Both the position numbers and the translations under genes were made by a program. A stretch of 64,000 bases of DNA. Source: Candidatus Accumulibacter proximus. Lineage in GTDB: Bacteria > Pseudomonadota > Gammaproteobacteria > Burkholderiales > Rhodocyclaceae. Below, piece by piece: positions 16,961 through 25,693 of the stretch. The first letter of the stretch is position 1, and each line of letters opens with the position of its first letter. Location of the stretch: positions 1 to 64,000 of the forward strand of contig JADJMH010000023.1 of the NCBI GenBank assembly GCA_016709675.1. The letters are read 5' to 3'. A model generated the notes under the pieces. It saw only the letters and a program-made list of their open reading frames with translations. It was not told where the DNA came from and ran no database searches.

Positions 16961-17338
16961 TCAGTAGCGACGGCGGGTACGAGGCCAAAGCATGCCATAC
17001 AGCGATTGCTTGGCGAGGGAGGCGCAGGCGGTGGCGGTGACGGTTGCCGTCGTGCCGTCCGGCCGGGCGTAGCCGAAATGCAGCGTGGCACCCTCGAGCC
17101 GGCCCTCGACGGTCACCATGGCATCCGGCGTCGGCGCCCAGAAAACATCCTTGCCGTCGTGCCCGTGTTCGAGGCGAAACTGCTTCGTCACTCCGCGAAC
17201 TTGTTCGAGCCGGCCCGTTTTCGAGCCTGGCTCGTTTTCGCTCATGGACGAACAGCCGGCACACGATACCTGCGCGGGATATTGCATCAGGCAAGGGCCA
17301 AGCCTTGCCAGCAATTCGAGCAAAGCTCGCTGGCTCAT
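16961..17338 (-). CDS. Unknown 125-aa protein coupled to jetA
   Basis: The ATG at 17338 overlaps the stop of the jetA-like gene (ATGA), the position where a Wadjet locus would carry jetB. The product does not look like JetB (DUF4194), which is longer. It starts MSQRALLELLARLGPCLMQY, has a Cys pair (SCAGCSS), and continues with FRLEHGHDGKDVFWAPTPDA and HFGYARPDGTTATVTATACA. An internal start at 17245 (MSENEPGSKTG) is possible but has no ribosome site. The gene may be a junction product, with a short original N-terminus fused to unrelated sequence. No function can be assigned. Confidence 0.4.
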   Translation of the reverse strand: MSQRALLELLARLGPCLMQYPAQVSCAGCSSMSENEPGSKTGRLEQVRGVTKQFRLEHGHDGKDVFWAPTPDAMVTVEGRLEGATLHFGYARPDGTTATVTATACASLAKQSLYGMLWPRTRRRY

Positions 17339-18810
17339 CTCGCCGAGGTTCTCACTCCATTGACGAAAATCACCCGCGACAGCCGCGCCTGCTTCAAATG
17401 TTGCTCACCGTCCGCGCCGATGCCTTGCCAGGCGATGACCTCGGTCGCCGCTTCGTCGATCACCGCCCTGAAGGTATCGTCGGCGAGTTGCAGGTAGGCC
17501 ACCAGTTCGGCCAGGCCATGCTCGAGCGGCCGCGTCTCGCACAGCTCGCGCAGGGTCACCTGCGAGCGGTCCTGCAGCGCATGGCGAATGTGCCGTGCGA
17601 GCTGCGCGCGATCAACCACCACCTGCGAGAACAGCACCGCGGCATCGACATCGGCGTCACCCGCCTCGAATGCCATGTCGGCGATCGACGGCTTGACCGC
17701 CGGCGTGTGCAGCGGTCGTTCGATCGGCAGTTCGATGTCGGCAGCGGTGTCGGCGATGCTCATCACTACACCCGTCGGCGGCGTGTCGCGCAGCGCCAGC
17801 GCCTTGGCCTCGATGCCGTGCAGGATGTCCATGATGCGGCGATTCTCCAGCCAGGCCTGGTCGTCGAGAAAGCGGCGCAGCTGCTGCGAGAGCTGGGCGA
17901 CCGTGCGTTGCGTGTGCTCGCCGGCTTCCAGCCAGTCGTAATGCACCCGACGGGTGCGCACGTCCGGCCGCAGTTCGAGCACCGGCGGCAACGCCAGCAC
18001 GCGTTCGAGCAGCGTCGTCAGCTCTTCCTGCCGGCGGCTCGACATCAGGAAATCCCAGAAGGCGCGAAAGCTGCGTCCCTGGTCGGAGTCGGCAATCGCG
18101 TCGCGCTCGCCCATGATTTCCTCAAGCAGCGCACCCTTGGCGCCTTCCCAGAGCGCGATCCGCTCGCGCACGCGCCGGTCGAGGCCGCGAAAATTGTGCT
18201 CGACCTCGCGAAAGTCGGTCAGCAGTTCGCGCGCCAGCGCCGTGAACTGCTGGAAGCGATCCTTCAGCCCGGTGTCGTCGAGCATCGGCAGGTCACCCGA
18301 CCGGACGCGCGCGATCTCGGCATCGATCTCGTCGCGCCGGCGCTGCAATTCGGCGATGCGCGCCTGCGGGTCGGTTTCGCTGCCCTCGCTCATCTGCTTC
18401 AACAGCTCGAAGAGCGTCAGCAGACGCGACTCGGTGCCGACGAAGCTGCGTTCGGCAAGCGTCGCCAGCCAGGCGATCGCCTTCTCGGTCGCCGGCATCA
18501 GGTCGAAATGGGGTTCGTCCGACCCCTGCGTGTAATACTTGCGCAGCCAGCCCTTGTCGTTCGCCGCCCAGTCGTTGAGGTAATCGAGCGCCGATCTCGG
18601 GAACGCCTCGCCGCCGCGGCGCTCGCGCAGCGCATACAGTTCGTCTTCGAGCGCTTCGGCGAGATCGGCCTGTGCCATCACCCGCACATTCGGCGCGATG
18701 AACACGCGCTGCAGAAAGCTCGCCACCAGCGGCGCGTGCTCCGAGCGCAGCAAGCGCCAGGCCGGGTGGCTCTGGCGCAGCAGGTCGAGGGTGGCGTAGT
18801 CGAGGCTCAT
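17335..18810 (-). CDS. jetA: Wadjet JetA-like protein (DUF3375), orphan
   Basis: This 491-residue protein matches my memory of DUF3375/JetA along its whole length: MSLDYATLDLLRQSHPAWRL at the start, SALDYLNDWAA and GSDEPHFDLMPATEKAIAWL in the first third, TESRLLTLFELLKQMSEGSE, and a long helical middle (LTDFREVEHNFRGLDRRVRE). In Wadjet systems JetA acts as a MukF-like kleisin with JetB and the SMC-like ATPase JetC, and JetD cleaves plasmid DNA. JetB, JetC and JetD are absent from both flanks, so the protein cannot form the complete complex from this locus. Its ATG overlaps the stop of a restriction-enzyme remnant by four bases. Confidence 0.82.
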   Translation of the reverse strand: MSLDYATLDLLRQSHPAWRLLRSEHAPLVASFLQRVFIAPNVRVMAQADLAEALEDELYALRERRGGEAFPRSALDYLNDWAANDKGWLRKYYTQGSDEPHFDLMPATEKAIAWLATLAERSFVGTESRLLTLFELLKQMSEGSETDPQARIAELQRRRDEIDAEIARVRSGDLPMLDDTGLKDRFQQFTALARELLTDFREVEHNFRGLDRRVRERIALWEGAKGALLEEIMGERDAIADSDQGRSFRAFWDFLMSSRRQEELTTLLERVLALPPVLELRPDVRTRRVHYDWLEAGEHTQRTVAQLSQQLRRFLDDQAWLENRRIMDILHGIEAKALALRDTPPTGVVMSIADTAADIELPIERPLHTPAVKPSIADMAFEAGDADVDAAVLFSQVVVDRAQLARHIRHALQDRSQVTLRELCETRPLEHGLAELVAYLQLADDTFRAVIDEAATEVIAWQGIGADGEQHLKQARLSRVIFVNGVRTSAR

Positions 18811-19142
18811 GGCAGCACAGCGTCGATCGCGTCGCAGCACTTCTCGCGGGCCATCACGAAGCGACAGCGCCCCTCGGACAGCGCGGCCCATAGCCCACCG
18901 ATCAGGCGATCGTCCTCGGCAGAAGCCCAGCGGTCGGCGCCCTTGTATTCGACAGCCAGGGTCGTTGACAGATGCAGCCCATAGGGAGTTTGCCGGAAGG
19001 CGATGCCCTCAGGCGCGGCGCGAGTGCCCCTGCGGTTGGCGGCAGCGTAGGTCAGTTCGGGCACCGGTTCGAGCAGACGGAAGGGCACGTCCTGGTGATG
19101 CCTGACGACGGCATCCTTGCCGATCCAGTTGAGTGTCGGCAC
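18807..19142 (-). pseudogene. Type III restriction-modification remnant, deletion fusion
   Basis: The 111 codons start with GTG and read PTLNWIGKDAVVRHHQDVPF, the typical opening of adenine methyltransferases in type III-like restriction systems. The second half, LAVEYKGADRWASAEDDRLI and GRCRFVMA, looks like the C-terminus of the matching Res helicase-nuclease subunit (VEYKG...E..r.iG.lw..). Joining the first about 30 residues of one with the last about 60 of the other requires a large internal deletion. The fusion is still open and overlaps jetA by four bases. Family names come from memory, not from a search. Confidence 0.65.
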
Positions 19143-19146
19143 AATC

Positions 19147-20298
19147 TCAAGGCGCCGGCTGCGGGCTCACACGCATCACCTCATCGAGCGCATCGGCGAG
19201 GTTGCGCACCGTGCGGTCGGGATTGTGCAGCTTTTCCAAGCCGAACAGGCCGATGCGAAAGGTGGTGAAATCGGCCGGTTCGTCGCACTGCAGCGGCACG
19301 CCGGCCGCGGTCTGGACGCCGATGGCGACGAACTTCCTGCCCGACTGGATCTCCGGATCGTCGGTGAAGCTGACGACGACGCCCGGCGCCTGGAAGCCCT
19401 CGGCGGCGACGCTCCTGAAACCCTTGCCGGTCAGCAACGCCCGCACGCGCAGGCCGACTTCGAGCTGCTCCTGGCGGACGCGCTCGAAACCGTAGTTTTC
19501 GGTTTCGCGCATCACATCACGCAAGGCTGCCAGCGCGTCAGTCGGCATGGTCGCATGGTAGGCGTGGCCGCCGCTTTCGAAAGTCTCCATGATCTGCATC
19601 CACTTCTTGAGGTCGCAGGCAAAGCTGCTGCTGGTGGTGGCGTCGATCCTGGCGCGGGCACGCTCGCCAAGCACCACCAGCGCGCAGCAGGGCAGACCGG
19701 TCCAGCCTTTCTGGGGGGCGCTGATCAGCACATCGACCGCGTTGGCGGCCATGTCGACCCAGACGGCGCCGGAAGCGACGCAGTCGAGGACGAAAAGTCC
19801 ATCGACCGCGCGCACCGCCTCACCCACGGCGCGCAGGTAGTCGTTGGGCAGAATCATTCCGGAAGCGGTTTCGACGTGCGGCGCGAAGACGAGGTCGGGC
19901 TTCTCTTCGCGAATGCGCACGACGACCTCCTCGATCGGCGGCGGGATGAACGACGACTGCGGCTCGTCGCTGACGCGACGCGCCTTGAGGACGATGCTGG
20001 CCGAGGCAATCGCTCCCATGTCGAGAATCTGCGTCCAGCGGAAGCTGAACCAGCCGTTGCGGATGATCAGGCACTTTTTGTCGGTGGCAAACTGGCGGGC
20101 GACGGCTTCCATGCCGAAGGTTCCGCTGCCTGGCACGACGATCGCCGTCTTGCCGTTGTAGACCGTCTTGAGAATCCGTGCGATGTCCTTCATCACGCCC
20201 TGGAAGCGTTGCGACATGTGGTTCAGCGAGCGGTCGGTATAGACCACCGAGTATTCGAGCAGACCATCGGGATCGGGTTGGGGCAGCAGTGCAGGCAC
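19147..20298 (-). CDS. Class V PLP-dependent aminotransferase (serine/alanine-glyoxylate type)
   Basis: This 383-residue protein belongs to the aspartate-aminotransferase-fold class V group. It has the phosphate-binding loop VVPGSGTFGMEA (about residues 55-66), FVLDCVASGAVWVD with the cofactor-contacting Asp (about 172), and ISAPQKGWTGLP, where K197 is the likely Schiff-base lysine. Alanine-, serine- or aminoethylphosphonate-type donors are all used in this group, and the substrate cannot be fixed from sequence. It is full length. It is transcribed away from the DUF808 gene, and the restriction remnant begins five bases after its stop. Confidence 0.85.
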   Translation of the reverse strand: MPALLPQPDPDGLLEYSVVYTDRSLNHMSQRFQGVMKDIARILKTVYNGKTAIVVPGSGTFGMEAVARQFATDKKCLIIRNGWFSFRWTQILDMGAIASASIVLKARRVSDEPQSSFIPPPIEEVVVRIREEKPDLVFAPHVETASGMILPNDYLRAVGEAVRAVDGLFVLDCVASGAVWVDMAANAVDVLISAPQKGWTGLPCCALVVLGERARARIDATTSSSFACDLKKWMQIMETFESGGHAYHATMPTDALAALRDVMRETENYGFERVRQEQLEVGLRVRALLTGKGFRSVAAEGFQAPGVVVSFTDDPEIQSGRKFVAIGVQTAAGVPLQCDEPADFTTFRIGLFGLEKLHNPDRTVRNLADALDEVMRVSPQPAP

Positions 20299-20604
20299 GA
20301 TTGTCTCCAGTTGTCAGGTGAGAGCGTTGCTTGTGGTCAGGAAAGGACGGGGAGCATAACGCCAAGTGCGCACCGTGCGCTAGTCGCAGAGGGTCGGGGG
20401 GCGGAATGCGCAACGCCGGGTCCTGACGGCGCCGACCGGCAAACGTGCGTCCTGTTCGGCGAGCGTCCTGTCCGCCGTCTCTCCCGCGCTGACGGCAGCC
20501 CCGCCGGTTGACCCGATGGCGCAACGCGAATCCGCTTATGCCCTAGAATTCGGGGTTTCCGACCGCCGCGACCGCGGCGCCGACCTTCAGAACGGGACAC
20601 CTCA
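20299..20604. other. Divergent intergenic region
   Basis: These 306 bases separate the divergent aminotransferase and DUF808 genes and should carry both promoters. I could not pick a convincing promoter pair; a TTGACC at 20508 and a TAGAAT at 20544 are not at a suitable distance from each other. No gene is supported. Confidence 0.4.
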
Positions 20605-21570
20605 ATGGCCGGAGCCAGCCTGCTTGCCCTGATCGATGACATTGCCTCGGTCCTCGACGACGTTGCCCTGATGACCAAGGTAGCCGCCAAGAAGACTGCC
20701 GGCGTGCTGGGCGACGATCTGGCGCTGAACGCGCAGCAGGTATCCGGGGTGCGCGCCGAGCGCGAGTTGCCGGTGGTCTGGGCGGTCGCCGTCGGTTCGC
20801 TGAAGAACAAGCTGATCCTGGTGCCGGCGGCACTGGCGATCAGCCGCTTCATCCCCTGGGCGGTGACGCCGCTGCTGATGCTTGGCGGCCTTTACCTGTG
20901 CCTCGAGGGGGTCGAGAAGCTGGCCCACCGATGGCTGCACAAGGCCGGCGATGACGACGACCGGCACGCCGAGCAGCTGGCTGCCGCGATGGCCGACGAC
21001 AAGGTCGACCTGGCAGCGTTCGAGGCCGACAAGATCAAGGGCGCGATCCGGACCGACTTCGTTCTCTCGGCCGAAATCGTCGTCATCGCCCTCGGCACCG
21101 TCGCCGACCAGCCTTTCACCACACAGGTTGCGGTACTGTCGGGGATCGGCCTGATCATGACCGTCGGCGTCTATGGGGTCGTCGCCGGCATCGTCAAGAT
21201 GGATGATCTGGGGCTCCACCTGCTCACCCGGAGCGGCGCGCTGGCGCGCATGATCGGCAGGGGCCTGCTGCTGGCGGCGCCGCGCCTGATGAAAGCGCTG
21301 ACGGTGATCGGTACGGCCGCAATGTTCATGGTCGGCGGTGGCATCCTCACCCACGGCCTGCCGCTGCATCATTTCATCGCGCATGCGGCCGAGCTGGCCG
21401 GCGGCCTCCCGGCGATCGGCGGCGTGCTCAGGGCGATCACGCCCCTGCTGCTCGACGTACTGGTCGGCATCGTCGGCGGCAGCCTGACCCTGCTTGGCGT
21501 CAAGGCGGTTTCGGCCGCTCGGGCTGCGCTCCGCAAGCCGGGCAACCGTCAGCCACCACCCCTTCACTGA
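20605..21570 (+). CDS. DUF808 (YedI-type) inner-membrane protein
   Basis: This 321-residue protein begins MAGASLLALIDDIASVLDDV and continues AAKKTAGVLGDDLALNAQQV, the recognisable DUF808 signature. Several hydrophobic segments follow: about 75-105 (ITPLLMLGGLYLCL region), 150-165, 175-200, 225-255 and 280-310. The family is conserved in bacteria and its function is not known. It is full length and stands alone, convergent with cysB, whose stop is 20 bases away. Confidence 0.85.
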   Translation: MAGASLLALIDDIASVLDDVALMTKVAAKKTAGVLGDDLALNAQQVSGVRAERELPVVWAVAVGSLKNKLILVPAALAISRFIPWAVTPLLMLGGLYLCLEGVEKLAHRWLHKAGDDDDRHAEQLAAAMADDKVDLAAFEADKIKGAIRTDFVLSAEIVVIALGTVADQPFTTQVAVLSGIGLIMTVGVYGVVAGIVKMDDLGLHLLTRSGALARMIGRGLLLAAPRLMKALTVIGTAAMFMVGGGILTHGLPLHHFIAHAAELAGGLPAIGGVLRAITPLLLDVLVGIVGGSLTLLGVKAVSAARAALRKPGNRQPPPLH

Positions 21571-21589
21571 AGCTGTCGTCAGCGCGGAC

Positions 21590-22537
21590 TCAAAGCTGAT
21601 ACTCGTCCGCCGGACGCGCCCCCGCCATCGCCAGGTCGACCGCCTTGCGGGTCAGGTGCGAGGCAAAGAGTTCGATGAAATCGTATTCGTAGCGGCGGAT
21701 GTGGGTGCCGCGGCGCAGGCCGATGCGCGTCGTATTCGAGCCGAACAGGTGCTCGGCGGCGATCGCCTGCAAGCCGACGTCGCGCAGTGGATCGAAAGCC
21801 ATGCGGGCGATGATCCCCAGCCCCAGCCCGAGTCCGACGTAGGTCTTGATGACGTCGGCGTCGATGGCGCTGAGCACCACGTTGGGTGTCAGTTGCGCCA
21901 GTTCGAAAGCCTTGTTGATGCGTGAGCGACCGGCAAAGGCGGAATCGTAGGTCACCAGCGGCCAGCGCGCGAGCGCGGCCAGCGATAGCGGCTTTTCAGC
22001 GAGAATCGGATGCCCGTCGGGGGCGATCACGCAGTGTACCCACTGGTAGCAGGGCAGCATCACCAGTTCCGGGTACTGGTCGAGCGCCTCGGTGGCGATG
22101 GCGATGTCGGCCTCGCCTCGCAGCGTCAACTCAGCGATCTGCGTTGGATGGCCCTGATGCAGGGACAGCCTGACCCTTGGATGGCGATCGACGAAGTGTT
22201 TGACGACGGCCGGCAGGGCGTAACGCGCCTGCGTATGCGTCGTCGCGATGATCAGGCTGCCGGAGTCGCCACCGGCGTACTCCTCGCCGACGCGCCGGAT
22301 GTTCTCCGCGTCGCGCAGCATGCGTTCGGCGATCTCGATCACCGCCCGCCCCGGCTCGGTGATCGCCATCAGGCGCTTGCCGCCGCGCTCGAAAACGACG
22401 ACTCCGAGTTCATCCTCGAGCAGCTTGATCTGCTTGGAAACCCCGGGCTGCGAGGTATGCAGCGCCGCTGCCGCCTCGGAAACGTTGAGGCCACGGTGCG
22501 CGACTTCGACGAGATAGCGGAGCTGCTGGAGCTTCAT
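21590..22537 (-). CDS. cysB: CysB-type LysR transcriptional regulator of sulfur assimilation
   Basis: This 315-residue LysR regulator has a winged helix-turn-helix at residues about 1-60 (MKLQQLRYLVEVAHRGLNVS, then HTSQPGVSKQIKLLEDELG), followed by a periplasmic-binding-like effector domain with TTHTQARYALP, the CysB/Cbl-type inducer-site sequence. CysB activates sulfate uptake and reduction genes with O-acetylserine or N-acetylserine as inducer. It is divergent from the sulfite-exporter-like gene and the cys operon, the classical position for their regulator. Confidence 0.93.
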   Translation of the reverse strand: MKLQQLRYLVEVAHRGLNVSEAAAALHTSQPGVSKQIKLLEDELGVVVFERGGKRLMAITEPGRAVIEIAERMLRDAENIRRVGEEYAGGDSGSLIIATTHTQARYALPAVVKHFVDRHPRVRLSLHQGHPTQIAELTLRGEADIAIATEALDQYPELVMLPCYQWVHCVIAPDGHPILAEKPLSLAALARWPLVTYDSAFAGRSRINKAFELAQLTPNVVLSAIDADVIKTYVGLGLGLGIIARMAFDPLRDVGLQAIAAEHLFGSNTTRIGLRRGTHIRRYEYDFIELFASHLTRKAVDLAMAGARPADEYQL

Positions 22538-22555
22538 GGCGGTTAGACAGTGCTG

Positions 22556-22584
22556 TTGGTTATAACAATCTAACTGAATATTCT
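22556..22584 (+). promoter_or_regulatory. Predicted promoter of the sulfur assimilation genes
   Basis: TTGGTT (22556-22561), a 17-base spacer and TATTCT (22579-22584) lie in the AT-rich 74-base gap between cysB and the exporter gene. Such AT-rich sequence around -35 is where CysB binds in enterobacteria. No binding box is proven here. Confidence 0.5.
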
Positions 22585-22611
22585 TTTTCGATCAAACTTT
22601 GCGCTGCTACC

Positions 22612-23418
22612 ATGCGCGCACTTTTTCTCTTGCGGCGCGCCATGGACTGGATGTACACCTTGTCGGGTTTTGTTGTCGGCGCCATCGTCGGTCTCACCGG
22701 AGTGGGCGGCGGCTCGCTGATGACGCCGCTGCTGGTGCTGCTGTTCGGCATCCACCCGGCAACGGCGGTCGGCACCGACCTGCTCTACGCAGCGATCACC
22801 AAGGCCGGCGGCACCGTGGTGCACGCCCGCAAGGGGCACGTCGACTGGCGCATCACCCGGCTGCTGGCGACCGGCAGCATGCCGGCAGCGTTGCTGACCG
22901 TCTGGGTGCTTTCCTTGTTGCCGAAGCAGAGCGCGGCCGTCTCGCAGGTCATTTCCGTCTCGCTCGGTGTCGCGCTGCTGCTGACCGCTGCCGCGATCAT
23001 CTTTCGCCAGCAGCTGCTGCAACAGGCGCTGGCACACGCCGAAGATGCGGCGCACACGCAGTTTCGGGCGCCGATCACGGTTGCCGTCGGTGCGCTGCTC
23101 GGCGTGCTGGTCACCGTCTCTTCGGTTGGCGCCGGCGCGCTCGGCGTTGCCGTGCTGTTCTATCTCTACCCACGCCTGCCGGCGATTCGCGTCGTCGGCA
23201 GCGATGTCGCGCACGCCGTGCCGCTGACGCTGGTCGCCGGACTCGGGCACTGGCTGATCGGCAGCGTTGACTGGTCACTGCTCGGCAGCCTGCTGCTTGG
23301 CTCGCTGCCAGGCATCTGGCTCGGCAGCCACGCCTCGGCGAAAGTACCGGACCGCATCCTGCGCCCGATCCTGGCCGGCATGCTGGTGCTGATCGGTGGC
23401 AAGCTGATCGCCCAGTAG
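22612..23418 (+). CDS. TauE/SafE-family membrane transporter
   Basis: This 268-residue membrane protein opens with GFVVGAIVGLTGVGGGSLMT, the glycine-rich first half-repeat motif of TauE/SafE (formerly DUF81) proteins. A second copy lies at about residues 155-175 (VGALLGVLVTVSSVGAGALG). About eight hydrophobic segments are visible. Members export sulfite, sulfonates or sulfoacetate. Standing between cysB and cysI, it may export or import a sulfur anion, which is inference. Met11 (22642) is an alternative start; neither has a strong ribosome site. Confidence 0.88.
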   Translation: MRALFLLRRAMDWMYTLSGFVVGAIVGLTGVGGGSLMTPLLVLLFGIHPATAVGTDLLYAAITKAGGTVVHARKGHVDWRITRLLATGSMPAALLTVWVLSLLPKQSAAVSQVISVSLGVALLLTAAAIIFRQQLLQQALAHAEDAAHTQFRAPITVAVGALLGVLVTVSSVGAGALGVAVLFYLYPRLPAIRVVGSDVAHAVPLTLVAGLGHWLIGSVDWSLLGSLLLGSLPGIWLGSHASAKVPDRILRPILAGMLVLIGGKLIAQ

Positions 23419-23469
23419 CTGCCGCTGCAACGAGACCGCCCACGGCCTCATTCAACCAAGGAACGAGCA

Positions 23470-25179
23470 ATGTATCGCTACGATAGTACTGACCAACAGA
23501 TCATCGACCAGCGCGTGGCCCAGTATCGCGACCAGATGGCCCGGCATCTGGCTGGCGAACTATCGACCGACGAGTTGCGCCCGCTGCGCCTGCAGAATGG
23601 CCTCTACATTCAGCGGCACGGGCCGATGCTGCGCATCGCCATCCCCTACGGCATGCTGTTGGCGGCGCAGCTGCGCAAGCTGGCCGAGATCTCGCGGCGT
23701 TACGACCGCGGCGTCGGCCACTTCACGACCCGCCAGAACATGCAGCTCAACTGGCCGCAGTTCGAGGAAACGCCCGAGATCCTGGCCGAACTGGCGAGCG
23801 TCGAAATGCACGCCGTGCAGACCTCCGGCAACTGCGTGCGCAACATCACTACCGATCAGTTCGCCGGCGTCGCGCCGGACGAACTGACCGACCCGCGGCC
23901 TTATTGCGAGTTGCTGCGGCAATGGTCGACCTTCCACCCGGAATTCGCCTTTCTGCCGCGCAAGTTCAAGATCGCCGTCAATGCGGCGGCGCAGGATCGG
24001 GCGGTAATTCGCGCCCACGACATCGGCCTCGATCTGGTCAGCGACGACAACGGCGAAATCGGCTGCCGCGTCCTTGTCGGTGGCGGCCTGGGCCGCACGC
24101 CGATGCTCGGCAAGCTGTTGCGCGAGTTCCTGCCACGCCGGCATCTACTCTCCTACCTCGATGCCATCCTGCGCGTCTACAACCGCTACGGTCGGCGCGA
24201 CAACATGTACAAGGCGCGGATCAAGATCCTCGTCCAGGCACTCGGTATCGAGGAGTTCGCCCGTCAGGTCGAGGAGGAGTGGTCGCACCTGCGCGACGGC
24301 CCGACGACGGTGCCTGACGAGGAGTTCGCGCGCATCGCGCAGCATTTCGCGCCACCGCCCTGGGAGACGCTGCCTTCGCCAGATCCGGCACACCTGACCA
24401 GAATCGAGGCTGACCGGGCCTTCGCCAGCTGGGTCAGGCGCTGCGTCCATGCGCACAGGACGCCTGGCTACGCCGCCGTCACCCTGTCTCTGAAAGCCCC
24501 CGGCGTCGCTCCCGGCGACATCACCGACGGCCAGATGATCGCCGTCGCCGAACTCGCCGAGCGTTTCAGCTTCGGCGAACTGCGCGTCACGCACGAACAG
24601 AATGTGGTGCTCGCCGACGTCCGCCAGCGCGATCTCTACGAAGTCTGGCAGATCGCCCGCAGCCATCGGCTGGCGACCGCCAACATCGGCCTGCTGACCG
24701 ACATGATCTGCTGCCCGGGCGGTGACCTCTGCGCGCTGGCCAACGCCCGCTCGATCCCGATCGCCACGGCCGTGCACGACAGCTTCGACGACCTCGACTA
24801 CCTGTACGACATCGGTGACATTTCGCTCAACATCTCCGGCTGCATGAACTCCTGCGGCCATCACCACGTGGCCAACATCGGCATCCTCGGCGTCGACAAG
24901 AACGACGAGGAGTGGTACCAGATCACCATTGGCGGCCAGCAAGGCAAGGAGGCAGCGATCGGCAAGGTGATCGGACCTTCGTTCTATGCACAGGAAGTGC
25001 CGCAGGTCATCGCAGCGCTGATCGCCGTCTATCTCGAGCAGCGGACACCGAGCGAGCGCTTCATCGACACCCTGCAGCGAATCGGCATCGAGCCGTTCAA
25101 GGCACGCGCCTATGCCGGCCGCGACCGCCGCCGGCCGGCCAGGGTCGACCACAGGGAAAGCGAGGTCGTCAATGCCTAG
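23470..25179 (+). CDS. cysI: Sulfite reductase haemoprotein (CysI / nitrite-sulfite reductase family)
   Basis: This 569-residue enzyme reduces sulfite to sulfide with six electrons, using coupled sirohaem and [4Fe-4S]. The cluster ligands are seen as C415-x5-C421 (CPGGDLC) and C458-x3-C462 (CMNSC). The N-terminal ferredoxin-like half has GVGHFTTRQNMQLNWPQ (about residues 80-96), the sirohaem-binding Thr/Arg/Asn region. The start has AAGGAA seven bases upstream. It is followed by the DUF934 gene with an 8-base overlap. No flavoprotein CysJ is present, so electrons probably come from ferredoxin or an unknown donor, possibly through the DUF934 protein. Confidence 0.92.
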   Translation: MYRYDSTDQQIIDQRVAQYRDQMARHLAGELSTDELRPLRLQNGLYIQRHGPMLRIAIPYGMLLAAQLRKLAEISRRYDRGVGHFTTRQNMQLNWPQFEETPEILAELASVEMHAVQTSGNCVRNITTDQFAGVAPDELTDPRPYCELLRQWSTFHPEFAFLPRKFKIAVNAAAQDRAVIRAHDIGLDLVSDDNGEIGCRVLVGGGLGRTPMLGKLLREFLPRRHLLSYLDAILRVYNRYGRRDNMYKARIKILVQALGIEEFARQVEEEWSHLRDGPTTVPDEEFARIAQHFAPPPWETLPSPDPAHLTRIEADRAFASWVRRCVHAHRTPGYAAVTLSLKAPGVAPGDITDGQMIAVAELAERFSFGELRVTHEQNVVLADVRQRDLYEVWQIARSHRLATANIGLLTDMICCPGGDLCALANARSIPIATAVHDSFDDLDYLYDIGDISLNISGCMNSCGHHHVANIGILGVDKNDEEWYQITIGGQQGKEAAIGKVIGPSFYAQEVPQVIAALIAVYLEQRTPSERFIDTLQRIGIEPFKARAYAGRDRRRPARVDHRESEVVNA

Positions 25180-25693
25180 GATCATCAGGAACGGGAGCAT
25201 CGTAGACGACGACTGGCAGGTCCTCACCCTGGCCGAGGGCGAGACGCCGGCAGCGGTCGCCCTGCCTGCCGGGCGGGTGCTGCTGCCGCTGGCGGTCTGG
25301 CTGGCGCGGCGTGACGAGATCATCGCCGGCGGCGGCCAAATCGGCGTCTGGCTCGACAGCCATGAGGGGCCCGAAGCGCTCGCCGGTGACATCGAGCGCT
25401 TCGCCGTCATCGCCGTCAATTTCCCGAAGTTCACCGACGGCCGCAGCTATTCGAGCGCCCGCCTGCTCCGCGAGCGCCATCATTTTCACGGCGAGATTCG
25501 CGCCATCGGCGACGTGCTCCAGGACCAGCTCTTCTACATGCGGCGCTGCGGCATCGACGCCTACGCGCTGCGCGCCGACAAGGACATCGACCGGGCGCTG
25601 GCCGGTCTGTCGGTGTTCAGTGAAACCTATCAGGCGGCGGCCGACCAGCCCTACCCGCTGTTCCGCCGGCGCCCGGCGCAAGGATCGGCATGA
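25172..25693 (+). CDS. DUF934 protein, sulfite reductase accessory
   Basis: The 173-residue product from ATG 25172 (GAGG upstream) has the DUF934 core: VLLPLAVWLARRDEIIAGGG, a middle with VIAVNFPKFTDGRSYSSARL, and LFYMRRCGIDAYALR. The family nearly always sits next to cysI-type genes in beta- and gammaproteobacteria and is thought to help deliver electrons or assemble the reductase; its biochemistry is unproven. It overlaps cysI by 8 bases and cysH by 4 bases (ATGA), so all three are translationally coupled. Confidence 0.88.
   Translation: MPRIIRNGSIVDDDWQVLTLAEGETPAAVALPAGRVLLPLAVWLARRDEIIAGGGQIGVWLDSHEGPEALAGDIERFAVIAVNFPKFTDGRSYSSARLLRERHHFHGEIRAIGDVLQDQLFYMRRCGIDAYALRADKDIDRALAGLSVFSETYQAAADQPYPLFRRRPAQGSA

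Noticed and set aside
17044..18984. Long rightward open frame (646 codons) opposite jetA
   Set aside because: It is antisense to the DUF3375 protein, very Arg/Gln/His-rich and has no ribosome site; an effect of high GC content.
20602..21567. Leftward 321-codon frame opposite the DUF808 gene
   Set aside because: It is an Asp/Gln/His/Arg-rich mirror of a clear membrane protein.
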